Source of the DNA: Pedobacter sp. BAL39
Lineage (GTDB): Bacteria > Bacteroidota > Bacteroidia > Sphingobacteriales > Sphingobacteriaceae
Direction of reading: 5' to 3'
Assembly (NCBI RefSeq): GCF_000170795.1
Contig: NZ_ABCM01000017.1
Location: forward strand, 62,001-126,000
Length of the DNA: 64,000 nucleotides
Shown: positions 24,186 through 32,205 of the stretch, piece by piece
Position numbering within the stretch: position 1 is the first letter of the stretch
Layout: the number at the start of each line of letters is the position of its first letter
Program-made: the position numbers and the translations under genes
The notes under the pieces: generated by a model
What the model was told of the DNA's origin: nothing
What the model saw: only the letters and a program-made list of their open reading frames with translations
The model's database searches: none

Positions 24186-26003
24186 TTATGAACTTAATGT
24201 TAAGCCTATCTCTTTGAGCAACAGCGCTGCATTGAAAGTGGTGCATGGTCCGTGTTTCAGCTTGTAATCAAACTTCATCTCCCCCTCTGCAATCTGGATA
24301 TCAAAATGATAGTTCCTCAGTTGTTCCGGATGATCTGCCTTCATTTCCGACAGCTGCAGGTCATGTGTGGCAAACAACGCTGGTGTATGTTGTTCCATCA
24401 GCTTTTCAATAAATACTTTGGATCCGAGGTACTTGTCTTTGCTATTGGTACCACGCAACATTTCATCGATCAGAACCAATGAATCCGGTTCGACAAGGAT
24501 AGCATCCAGGATCATCTTGAGCCGGTTCAGCTCTGCCTTGAAGGTGGAGGTCTGGTCATTCAGCGAATCTTTAATACGCATATAGGACAGGAGCCTAAAA
24601 ATGGAAACAGACATCTCTGATGCACATACAGGGGCTCCAGCAAAGGCAAGCACCATATTGATGCCTAGCGTGCGGAGGAAAGTGCTTTTTCCAGCCATAT
24701 TGGAACCTGTGACCACGTCCACCGTCGGACTGTCCTGCAAATTGAAATCATTAGCTACTCTTTTTTCCTCAGGAATCAGGGGATGCCCCAGTGCTACTGC
24801 CTGACATTTGAACTGCGGCGCAATGACCGGCCAGGTCCATTCAGGTTCATTATGGGATAAAGTGGCCAATGAGATCAGTTCTTCAAAGCGGCCCACCCTG
24901 TCCAGTCCCTGCATTACTCCCTCGGAAGCCTGGTCATGCCAGTTGGCAAGGTTCACCGAGCAGCGCAGATCCCATAACAGAAAGACATTCAGAACACCGG
25001 CGAGCAGAAAATTCAATCTTGCGTCAAAAGCTTGGATAATCTTTGCAAGCTGCCTAATCTGAGCACTTACATTTTGCTCATTTGGAGTGGTGCCAAATAG
25101 CTTTATGATATAGGGGCTTTTCCAACTGATGTCTTCGGTCCATTTAATGGTGCCTGAGAAGGCATTCAATAGGTTGGAACTTCCGGTGAAACCGTAATAA
25201 ACCTGATTGATGTGCTTCAGCTGACTTAAAGTAAGCATCACATTGGATAACGCTGCAAGACCAAACACCCGCCAGGTTAGTCCTCCGTAAATACAACCCA
25301 GCAAGAAAAGCCCCATCATCAGGAAAGGAACGACACGAATGTACAGCCTTAACAGTCCTTTTCTGGTAAATTTTAGCTGATCAGGGAGCTGATGCAGCAG
25401 TTTTTGCCTGATGATGCGCAACTGATCTGGTTGGTGATTTTGCAATGCAGCTCTAAAATGAAACGTTTGTGCGATATGGGATTCCAGTTCTTTCACAGCC
25501 TCCTGCCTTTGAGCGATGGTTTGCTGCTGGTTTGGAGTTCCCAGGTTTGCCGCCAGGGTATCCATCCCCAGTTGGGTATGACATCTGTTGATATAGCTAT
25601 ACAGAGATCCCGGACCATAGATGTCCAGGTCTGACGCATAGTGGTGCTGTTCATCTTCATATTGATGACCATCAGGATAATTATTTTTACGTTGAATGAG
25701 GTGGCAGATTTCATTTTGATAAACCCAAAGTAACTGTTCTGCATAATGAAGCGATTCCTGAACAGCAGTCTGACGCCTCACCAGCATCATAAACAAAAAA
25801 ACCGGCAGTACCATCAGCACAACAATAGTGCTGGAGAAGCCCTGGCTGATCATCAGTGCAATCAAAAGGATCTCGGCAATGAAAAGGCCAAGACGGGAAA
25901 AAGCAATCTGATTGAGGCGTTTTTTCAGTGCAGCAATCTGCTGCTGTTGCTGGTCTGCATTATTTTGATAGTCATTTAGAAGGTGATCTTTTGTTTTTAC
26001 CAT
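24186..26003 (-). CDS. Membrane-anchored MutS homologue
   Basis: A 605-residue protein with a C-terminal MutS-type ATPase domain: Walker A GSNMAGKST (433-441), the LVLIDEMLRGTNS Walker B/D-loop and ATHDLQLSE. The mismatch-recognition domain I of true MutS is absent. Instead hydrophobic segments occur at about 38-53 and 60-75, again near 222-261 and 330-344, so the protein is predicted to sit in the membrane. Similar membrane MutS-domain proteins occur across Bacteroidota; I know of no established function. Start MVKTKDHLL at 26003 is chosen over an upstream ATG at 26087 that overlaps the start of rlmH. Mismatch repair should not be assumed. Confidence 0.85.
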   Translation of the reverse strand: MVKTKDHLLNDYQNNADQQQQQIAALKKRLNQIAFSRLGLFIAEILLIALMISQGFSSTIVVLMVLPVFLFMMLVRRQTAVQESLHYAEQLLWVYQNEICHLIQRKNNYPDGHQYEDEQHHYASDLDIYGPGSLYSYINRCHTQLGMDTLAANLGTPNQQQTIAQRQEAVKELESHIAQTFHFRAALQNHQPDQLRIIRQKLLHQLPDQLKFTRKGLLRLYIRVVPFLMMGLFLLGCIYGGLTWRVFGLAALSNVMLTLSQLKHINQVYYGFTGSSNLLNAFSGTIKWTEDISWKSPYIIKLFGTTPNEQNVSAQIRQLAKIIQAFDARLNFLLAGVLNVFLLWDLRCSVNLANWHDQASEGVMQGLDRVGRFEELISLATLSHNEPEWTWPVIAPQFKCQAVALGHPLIPEEKRVANDFNLQDSPTVDVVTGSNMAGKSTFLRTLGINMVLAFAGAPVCASEMSVSIFRLLSYMRIKDSLNDQTSTFKAELNRLKMILDAILVEPDSLVLIDEMLRGTNSKDKYLGSKVFIEKLMEQHTPALFATHDLQLSEMKADHPEQLRNYHFDIQIAEGEMKFDYKLKHGPCTTFNAALLLKEIGLTLSS

Positions 26004-26086
26004 TATCTTTGGATCTGCGAAATTGTTAAATATAGACAAAATAAGCCCCTGTTCGTTACAATAGCAGGCAAAAGCAATACAAAACA

Positions 26087-26560
26087 ATGAAAATCACCTT
26101 ACTTGTTGTAGGCAAAACCGAAGATAAATACCTCATTGAGGGCATAGAAAAGTACCTGAAAAGGTTAAAACATTATATCGGTTTTAACCTGTTAGTTATC
26201 CCTGATGTGAAGAATACCAAAAATCTGACTACAGACCAGCAGAAGAGCAAAGAGGCAGACCTGATCCTGAAACAACTGAACAATACGGATACCATAGTGC
26301 TTCTTGATGAGAAGGGAAAGAAATATACCTCTGTTCTTTTTTCAGATTACCTGAACAAACAGATGATTGGAAGTGTTCAACACCTGATGTTCATCATCGG
26401 AGGCCCCTATGGTTTTGATGAACGCATCTATGAGCGCGCAAATGGCAGCCTCTCACTTTCTGACATGACCTTTTCTCATCAGATGGTGCGGTTGTTTTTT
26501 GTGGAGCAATTGTACAGAGCATTCAGTATTTTAAAGGGGGAGCCTTACCACCACGAATAG
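26087..26560 (+). CDS. rlmH: 23S rRNA (pseudouridine-1915-N3)-methyltransferase
   Basis: Methylates pseudouridine 1915 in helix 69 of 23S rRNA, on assembled ribosomes. The 157-residue protein is a small SPOUT methyltransferase: N-terminal MKITLLVVGKTEDKYL, the SAM-binding trefoil-knot segments FIIGGPYGFDERI and LSLSDMTFSHQMVRLFFVEQLYRAF, and the family ending KGEPYHHE. Length is exactly in the usual range of 155-160. It is divergent from the MutS-like gene, with 83 bases between the two starts. No terminator is seen before the microprotein gene 60 bp downstream, so readthrough is likely. Confidence 0.96.
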   Translation: MKITLLVVGKTEDKYLIEGIEKYLKRLKHYIGFNLLVIPDVKNTKNLTTDQQKSKEADLILKQLNNTDTIVLLDEKGKKYTSVLFSDYLNKQMIGSVQHLMFIIGGPYGFDERIYERANGSLSLSDMTFSHQMVRLFFVEQLYRAFSILKGEPYHHE

Positions 26561-26620
26561 TTGACCCAGATTATGGAAAATGACTTTCACTAACATCATT
26601 TTATAAAAAAGGAATATATC

Positions 26621-26740
26621 ATGTTAATACCGAAGAGAGATTATAAATATAGGACAGATAAAAAAAAAGACCGCCTGAGTTACATCATCGCCATCATCAT
26701 TTCCGTAGTGGCTTTTGTGTTGCTCTGGTTTTTTATCTAA
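26621..26740 (+). CDS. 39-residue single-span membrane microprotein
   Basis: A short frame, ATG at 26621 to TAA at 26740, reads a basic N-terminus (KRDYKYRTDKKKDR) followed by one strongly hydrophobic helix from about residue 21 to the C-terminus (YIIAIIISVVAFVLLWFF). AAAGGAA lies 7-13 bases before the ATG, a better ribosome binding site than most genes here have. Positive charge before the helix predicts the N-terminus inside. It follows rlmH by 60 bp and is closed by a terminator at 26788-26822. I do not recognise a family; coding status rests on this architecture. Confidence 0.6.
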   Translation: MLIPKRDYKYRTDKKKDRLSYIIAIIISVVAFVLLWFFI

Positions 26741-26787
26741 TGTCTGGCCTTTTTTAAAAGCAGAGGTTAGATGGTTAATATTTTACG

Positions 26788-26822
26788 AAAAAGCCGGAAT
26801 TCGATGTGAGTTCCGGCTTTTT
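26788..26822. terminator. Terminator after the microprotein gene
   Basis: AAAAAGCCGGAA and TTCCGGCTTTTT form a 12-bp stem around an 11-base centre. It lies 47 bp after the microprotein stop and before the convergent DUF5606 gene, so can serve both. Confidence 0.83.
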
Positions 26823-26885
26823 ATATTATTTCCAGGCATACGTATCCGCATACTCTAGGGATCTACACTGGCTATAAAGCGTTAG

Positions 26886-27425
26886 TTAAACGCCTTTTTT
26901 ACTGGTCATGTTTGCCTTTTTAGCTGGAGCAGTAGTTTTTGTTGTGGCCTTAGCATTCGCCGGTTTTGGCGTAGATTTCGGTTTTTTCTCAACTTTCTCT
27001 TCAGGTTTTACGGCCTCTCCTTCTGCAGCGGCTGCAGGGGCTTCTTCACTGAACAGAGGAAGATCCTTTAACAGATGATACCAGCTGATGATCTTTTTCA
27101 TATCAGAAGTATAAACTTTCTCCTGATCGTGTCCCGGAGCCACTTCTAAAAAGAATGTCTTTAATACGTTCGCATCTGCTTTTGTATCAGGAACGTTTCC
27201 TTTAGCAGCAACCATGTTGGCAAAAACATCCAGCAGTTTCAGGTCATCATCTTCACCATACACGGTGATGTCTTCCAACGAAGCCAGCTTTGTAGTGGTA
27301 ATATTGGCTACGATCTTGACCTTTTGAGCATCCAGGCTCTCCAGTACATATCCACCTTTATTTTGACCTACCAACTTAAACAATCCTGGTCTTCCAGATA
27401 CTGCAACGATTCCTCTTAAATTCAT
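26886..27425 (-). CDS. DUF5606 family protein with Ala/Lys-rich tail
   Basis: A 179-residue cytoplasmic protein. The N-terminal 130 residues, beginning MNLRGIVAVSGRPGLFKLVGQ and including GGYVLESLD, match the Bacteroidota family DUF5606, whose function is unknown. After about residue 130 a low-complexity tail rich in Ala, Glu, Lys and Pro follows, ending in repeated KATTKTTAPAKKA, similar in composition to histone H1-like tails. It lies 26 bp downstream of the cyclophilin gene on the same strand; the two form a probable operon. Confidence 0.8.
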   Translation of the reverse strand: MNLRGIVAVSGRPGLFKLVGQNKGGYVLESLDAQKVKIVANITTTKLASLEDITVYGEDDDLKLLDVFANMVAAKGNVPDTKADANVLKTFFLEVAPGHDQEKVYTSDMKKIISWYHLLKDLPLFSEEAPAAAAEGEAVKPEEKVEKKPKSTPKPANAKATTKTTAPAKKANMTSKKGV

Positions 27426-27451
27426 ATTTTGTGTTTTTGAGAAGTAAGAAA

Positions 27452-27913
27452 TTAATCTTCAATTACTTCAATACTTAAAATCTTATCTCCTTGTTTGATA
27501 TCATCTACGATGTCAACATTTTCAATTACTTTTCCAAAGCAAGTATGGTTTCTGTCCAGGTGAGCAGTATTGTCTCTGCTATGGCATACAAAGAATTGTG
27601 AACCGCCTGTATTTCTACCTGCATGCGCCATAGAAAGAACACCACGCTCATGGTATTGATTTTCGCCGGTTAACTCACAATCAATTTTATATCCCGGGCC
27701 TCCAGTACCTGCCAGGTGTGCTTTAGCAGGATCTTTAGAGTTAGGACATCCGCCCTGGATTACGAAGTTAGGGATCACCCTGTGGAAGGTCACTCCGTCA
27801 TAAAAACCTTCATTCGCCAGTTTCTTAAAATTTGCAACGGTATTAGGCGCATCCTGATCATAGAACTGAACGGTCATATTGCCTTTATCTGTTTTTATTA
27901 TTGCTTTGCTCAT
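27452..27913 (-). CDS. Peptidyl-prolyl cis-trans isomerase, cyclophilin type
   Basis: Speeds proline isomerisation during protein folding. The 153-residue protein is a minimal cyclophilin domain: VTFHRVIPNFVIQGG with the catalytic Arg, GTGGPGYKIDCE, LSMAHAGRNTGGSQFFV and the HLDRNHTCFGKV segment, where Leu-Asp replaces the usual tryptophan-bearing loop residues, as in many bacterial PpiB proteins. No signal peptide, so cytoplasmic. A TAAATTTG box at 27940-27933 lies 19 bases upstream of the start. It is followed by the DUF5606 gene. Confidence 0.93.
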   Translation of the reverse strand: MSKAIIKTDKGNMTVQFYDQDAPNTVANFKKLANEGFYDGVTFHRVIPNFVIQGGCPNSKDPAKAHLAGTGGPGYKIDCELTGENQYHERGVLSMAHAGRNTGGSQFFVCHSRDNTAHLDRNHTCFGKVIENVDIVDDIKQGDKILSIEVIED

Positions 27914-27932
27914 GATATTTTTTTGTAAATGC

Positions 27933-27940
27933 CAAATTTA
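27933..27940 (-). promoter_or_regulatory. Candidate -7 element of the cyclophilin/DUF5606 unit
   Basis: TAAATTTG on the minus strand fits TAnnTTTG, 19 bases before the start codon. No clear -33 TTG. Confidence 0.42.
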
Positions 27941-28032
27941 GTAAAATGAAATGAATCCTGAATAGTAAATGATTCTAAAAAACGTTTTATAAGTAGGTGC
28001 AAAAAATTTACATTCGCATATACCTCATCAGC

Positions 28033-29295
28033 ATGTCCTTAAAAAAAACATATTTCCTCCTCCTTCTGCTGTTCATCTGCGCAGGCGCCAGGGCTTCATC
28101 CATTCTGATTTACATGGACGAGGACCAGAAAAACCACCTCAAAGCCTACGGGATTGCCTATTGGGCGATCCAGCATCAGGCTGACGTCAGCTGGCTGCTC
28201 AACTACCGGGGAGGGAGCTTTCTGGTAAAGTACAACCAGGCGGTGGAAGAGGAATGCAAAACACGGGGGGTATCCTATCAGATGCTGGCAGATGGCAAAG
28301 TGACAGCCATCCTCAATGAGATCAGCGATCCGGAAGTGAATATGGAAATGGTGAAACTCGAAAAGTCCCCGAAGATTGCGGTGTACTCCCCAAAGAGCAA
28401 GCTGCCCTGGGATGATGCTGTCACCATGGTACTCACCTATGCAGAAATCCCTTATGATGTGGTATACGATGATGACGTACTGAAGAACAAGCTTTCTTCT
28501 TACGACTGGCTTCACCTTCATCATGAGGACTTCACCGGACAATACGGACGTTTCTGGAGTAATTTCCGCACAGCTACCTGGTATCGTGAGGATGTTAAAA
28601 ATCAGGAAGCTACGGCAAAGAGAAATGGTTTCTCAAAAGTTTCTCAAATGAAACTTGCGGTGGCACTGCGCATCAAAGAGTTTTGTACCGGTGGGGGGTT
28701 TCTTTTTGCGATGTGCTCGGGGACAGACAGTTTTGACATTGCATTGAGTGCCGAAGGTGTAGACATCTGTGAAAGTATGTTTGACGGTGACAGTGCCGAT
28801 CCTCAGGCGCAGGCGAAGCTGAACTTCAACAGGACCTTTGCCTTTAAAGATTTCCGATTGGACGTAAATCCCAATAACTATGAATTTTCAAATATCGATG
28901 TGACACAAACGCGGAGTCTGACCCAGACCAACGATTACTTCACCTTATTTGACTTTTCAGCGAAGTGGGACCTGGTGCCAACCATGCTGACCCAGAACCA
29001 TGAGAAGGTCATCAAAGGGTTTATGGGTCAGACAACCGCCTTTAGAAAGTCGTTAGTCAAACCCAGCATCACGGTTCTTGGAGAAAATAAAGGAGCAGAG
29101 GAAGTGCGGTACCTGAATGGGGAGATTGGTAAAGGGCAATTTACCTTTTATGGCGGGCACGATCCAGAAGATTACCAGCATGCTGTCGGCGATCCCCCCA
29201 CAGACCTTAATCTGCATCCAAACTCACCTGGCTACCGGTTGATCCTGAACAATGTATTGTTCCCGGCGGCAAAAAAGAAACCCCAGAAAACTTAG
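28033..29295 (+). CDS. Exported Bacteroidota protein often labelled asparagine synthetase B
   Basis: A 420-residue protein starting with a signal peptide (MSLKKTYFLLLLLFICAGARA), then the conserved SSILIYMDEDQKNHLKAYGIAYW and WLLNYRGGSF. I recall homologues annotated as asparagine synthetase B, but it lacks both the N-terminal catalytic cysteine of the glutaminase domain and the synthetase ATP motif SGGLDS, and it is exported, so that name should not be used functionally. A FAMCSGTDSFD segment near residue 240 and GGHDPEDYQH near 390 recall class I glutamine amidotransferase-like folds; this is only a guess. It stands alone, divergent from the cyclophilin gene. Start at 28033 is chosen because the signal peptide begins there. 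Confidence 0.75.
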   Translation: MSLKKTYFLLLLLFICAGARASSILIYMDEDQKNHLKAYGIAYWAIQHQADVSWLLNYRGGSFLVKYNQAVEEECKTRGVSYQMLADGKVTAILNEISDPEVNMEMVKLEKSPKIAVYSPKSKLPWDDAVTMVLTYAEIPYDVVYDDDVLKNKLSSYDWLHLHHEDFTGQYGRFWSNFRTATWYREDVKNQEATAKRNGFSKVSQMKLAVALRIKEFCTGGGFLFAMCSGTDSFDIALSAEGVDICESMFDGDSADPQAQAKLNFNRTFAFKDFRLDVNPNNYEFSNIDVTQTRSLTQTNDYFTLFDFSAKWDLVPTMLTQNHEKVIKGFMGQTTAFRKSLVKPSITVLGENKGAEEVRYLNGEIGKGQFTFYGGHDPEDYQHAVGDPPTDLNLHPNSPGYRLILNNVLFPAAKKKPQKT

Positions 29296-29380
29296 TTCTG
29301 AGGTCAGCTCAGTAATATAAATCAGCCCGATCAGATAAAATTGAATAATTAGGTTTCAATGCGATGGGTAAACACCTTGA

Positions 29381-31390
29381 CTAGTCGTAAAAATTCCAAC
29401 TTACCCCAAACTTGATAAGTACCCTGTTGGCCATCGGATAACGGTCTACGGTATAGTACCCTTTGGACAGCAACCCTTGGTTGGCATAATCTGTTTTCAC
29501 AAAGATATTGGCCTTTCTCAAACTTGCTTTCACAAAGAAATCAAGGATTGGTGTAGATTCGAAAGTAACATCTTTTGCTCCATTATAAAACTGACCGGCT
29601 CCAGGAGAGTAAGAATAGGCCGTATACTCCGTGTTATACCGGAGGTCAAATCCAATGTTTGTTTTCAACACCTTGAAAAAAGTCTGATCCAGGTAGATGC
29701 TGGCAAAGGCATATAATTCCGGGGTACGGAGGATATTCGGATTGTCTGTTTTTTGATAAACACCAAAGGTACTCAGGCTGAACTTACCAAAGTTAAAGCG
29801 TTTCCCAAGCGTAATCTTCAGCATGTTCATGGCGCCACTTTGCGCCGGAGCGATAGCCAGCGAGTCCGCATTTGTCCCTCCTACCTGATTAAAATACAAA
29901 TATTTGTCGATCAGAAAATACTCGGCACCAGCTTCCAGTCCAAGTTTATCATTCAGATATCTGAAAGACAAGTTGATGGTCTTGGTCCGGTCAAAATTTT
30001 CCGTCCATCGGTAATGGTTGCCAAAGTAGCGGATGTAGATTTCTTCAGGGGACTTGTTCTGGAAGTACCCACCAAGAATTACCCTGCCTACAGAGTTGCT
30101 CAGCAGGACATTGCTTTTGGCCTCATACATAAAATCACCAATGTTCCTGCCCTGAACAATTTGCTGCAGGTCTACATTAAGATCTATCCGGTTACTGAAC
30201 CGGTATCCAGCATTTCCTAAAAGCGTCACATTCTGAAAAGTAGCATTGTAGTCATAATATGAGCTTTTATCCTTATAAAACAACCCTTGCATGTATTTAT
30301 AAAAATCGTGTCTGATGCCTGCATCCAGCTTCAACTCATTTTTGATGATAGAAGTAGACTTGGCACGCAGGAAGAAGCTGTAAATAAACTCATTCTGCAC
30401 ATTGGTATAACGTGTACTGTCGTTGGTAAAGACCCCGTCTGCAAGTCCCGTTGGCAACACGGTATGATCGTCAGTTTCGTCTTTTTGAAAAGCAAAGGAA
30501 TTGACATCATATTTGAAGGTATAGGTGATCTTATTGGTCGGCAGAATTTTATCCGTAATCTCTTGCGCAACGCTGTCAATGCGTCCCACAAAATAACTCT
30601 GCCGTATAAAGAAGGAGTTTTTGCGCCAGATCTGACGTGAATTGTTTAGTCTGACATTCTCCGCCATTGGTGTAACAGCCCTTCCTGCGGAACTGAAAAT
30701 GGTATCATTGACCAATGAGCCGTTTTCATTGGCCTTCAACGTATTGAAAAGTCCGTTGATCCAAAGATTATATCTTTTGTTTGGCGACTGGTACCAGTTG
30801 AATATCGCTGCATTCAGGTGATCTCCACGCTGTCTGGTATAATAACCATTTGCGCCAATACGGTTATAGTTGGCCCCAATATTCCAGTTTGGCTTGATGT
30901 TCTGCGAGTGCGTGACCTTAAATACTTGTTCAGTTTCACCCACTGAAACATAATACAGATTGGTAAAAGGCGTCCTTGCCTGGTAATATTTGATGTCATC
31001 ATGGGTCATGGCATAATAATCCAGCGAGTGAAACCCTGCATCAAAACCGATCGTTTTAAGGGGTTGAAAAAGCAAAGGCATTGCTGCCAGTCCGAGATTC
31101 CCCGTATTGATGGTCGGGTTGCGGGGCTGTGCAATGACGCTAAAGTTATGAAACCCATTGAGACTGGTATCCAGTCCCAATGTCTGAATGCTATCCTTCG
31201 TCAGTTTAAGCGTTGTATAACGCACATATTTAGAAGTAAAAATAACAGAATCTTTCTCCCCTTCTTCTCTTTTACGCAGGGAGTCCAACAATTTGTTGTC
31301 ATTCACAGACGTCTTCAGATCCTGAGCAAAAAGTTGCCCGGCACAAAGTGTGACGAAGCAAAAAACAAAAAGGCAAATGCTTTTATACAT
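29381..31390 (-). CDS. Putative outer membrane porin (Porin_10 type)
   Basis: A 669-residue outer membrane protein with signal peptide MYKSICLFVFCFVTLCAGQLFAQ and long runs of alternating aromatic/hydrophobic residues typical of beta strands, ending in an aromatic-rich last strand (VLIKFGVSWNFYD). It fits the large Bacteroidota family called putative porin. The region KYVRYTTLKLTKDSI after the signal peptide is typical. Its ATG overlaps the stop of the purine nucleoside phosphorylase gene by one base (TAATG), so translation is probably coupled, and lpxK lies upstream in the same unit. The transported substrate is unknown. Confidence 0.85.
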   Translation of the reverse strand: MYKSICLFVFCFVTLCAGQLFAQDLKTSVNDNKLLDSLRKREEGEKDSVIFTSKYVRYTTLKLTKDSIQTLGLDTSLNGFHNFSVIAQPRNPTINTGNLGLAAMPLLFQPLKTIGFDAGFHSLDYYAMTHDDIKYYQARTPFTNLYYVSVGETEQVFKVTHSQNIKPNWNIGANYNRIGANGYYTRQRGDHLNAAIFNWYQSPNKRYNLWINGLFNTLKANENGSLVNDTIFSSAGRAVTPMAENVRLNNSRQIWRKNSFFIRQSYFVGRIDSVAQEITDKILPTNKITYTFKYDVNSFAFQKDETDDHTVLPTGLADGVFTNDSTRYTNVQNEFIYSFFLRAKSTSIIKNELKLDAGIRHDFYKYMQGLFYKDKSSYYDYNATFQNVTLLGNAGYRFSNRIDLNVDLQQIVQGRNIGDFMYEAKSNVLLSNSVGRVILGGYFQNKSPEEIYIRYFGNHYRWTENFDRTKTINLSFRYLNDKLGLEAGAEYFLIDKYLYFNQVGGTNADSLAIAPAQSGAMNMLKITLGKRFNFGKFSLSTFGVYQKTDNPNILRTPELYAFASIYLDQTFFKVLKTNIGFDLRYNTEYTAYSYSPGAGQFYNGAKDVTFESTPILDFFVKASLRKANIFVKTDYANQGLLSKGYYTVDRYPMANRVLIKFGVSWNFYD

Positions 31391-32205
31391 TATAAAGTCG
31401 GGATTAAAAGGCTCAATATTTTTGTCATTTTGGGTTCAGCAATCCTGGCTGTTTCTAAAATTTCTTCAAGACTAACCCGCTGCAGCAATTCAGGGAAGCC
31501 TTCATCCGTCAATACAGAAATGGCAAAAACCGGAATTCCCATGTGCGTTGCTACGATCACCTCCGGCACAGTACTCATTCCTACGGCATCGCCACCGATG
31601 ATACGAAGGTAGTTGTACTCCGCCTTGGTTTCCAAATTGGGCCCAGGTACGGCAATATAAACGCCCTTATGACAACAAATGTTATTCTCGGATGCTATAT
31701 TCAAAGCTTTTTCAATGAGATTTCGTTGGTAAGGTTCGCTCATATCAGGAAACCGTGGTCCCATATCGGGATCATTCTTTCCCCGCAGCGGACTTTCGGG
31801 CTGAAGGTTGATGTGGTCACTGATCACCATCAAGTCACCTTTTTTAAATTCCGGGTTCAAAGAACCCGCAGCATTCGATACGAGAAGATGGCGGATGCCG
31901 AGTGCCTTCATCACACGAATCGGAAAAGTAATCTCCTGCATGGAATAACCTTCGTAATAATGCAGGCGCCCTTGCATGGCAACGACTTTCTTCCCACTCA
32001 GCACACCAAAGATGAGCTTACCCGAATGGAATTCAAGAGTGGATACAGCAAAATTAGGAATATCTGCATAGCTCAGCTCAGCAAGGATTTCAATATCCTC
32101 CACCAAAGCTCCAAGACCTGTTCCCAAAACAATGCCTGTATCGGGTTTGAAATGATTGGTTTTATCCAGAATATAACTAACGGTCTCTTGTATGGCTTGC
32201 AACAT
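31390..32205 (-). CDS. punA: Purine-nucleoside phosphorylase, trimeric inosine/guanosine type
   Basis: Cleaves inosine and guanosine with phosphate to free base and ribose 1-phosphate in purine salvage. The 271-residue protein has the phosphate-binding GTGLGAL, the QGRLHYYEGYS segment with the active-site His, the VSNAAGSLN motif and the base-contacting region VGMSTVPEVIVATHMG with Met and Glu. These identify the PNP-II/trimeric family rather than the hexameric DeoD. It overlaps the end of lpxK by 29 bases and the start of the porin gene by 1 base, so all three are very likely one transcript. Confidence 0.92.
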   Translation of the reverse strand: MLQAIQETVSYILDKTNHFKPDTGIVLGTGLGALVEDIEILAELSYADIPNFAVSTLEFHSGKLIFGVLSGKKVVAMQGRLHYYEGYSMQEITFPIRVMKALGIRHLLVSNAAGSLNPEFKKGDLMVISDHINLQPESPLRGKNDPDMGPRFPDMSEPYQRNLIEKALNIASENNICCHKGVYIAVPGPNLETKAEYNYLRIIGGDAVGMSTVPEVIVATHMGIPVFAISVLTDEGFPELLQRVSLEEILETARIAEPKMTKILSLLIPTL

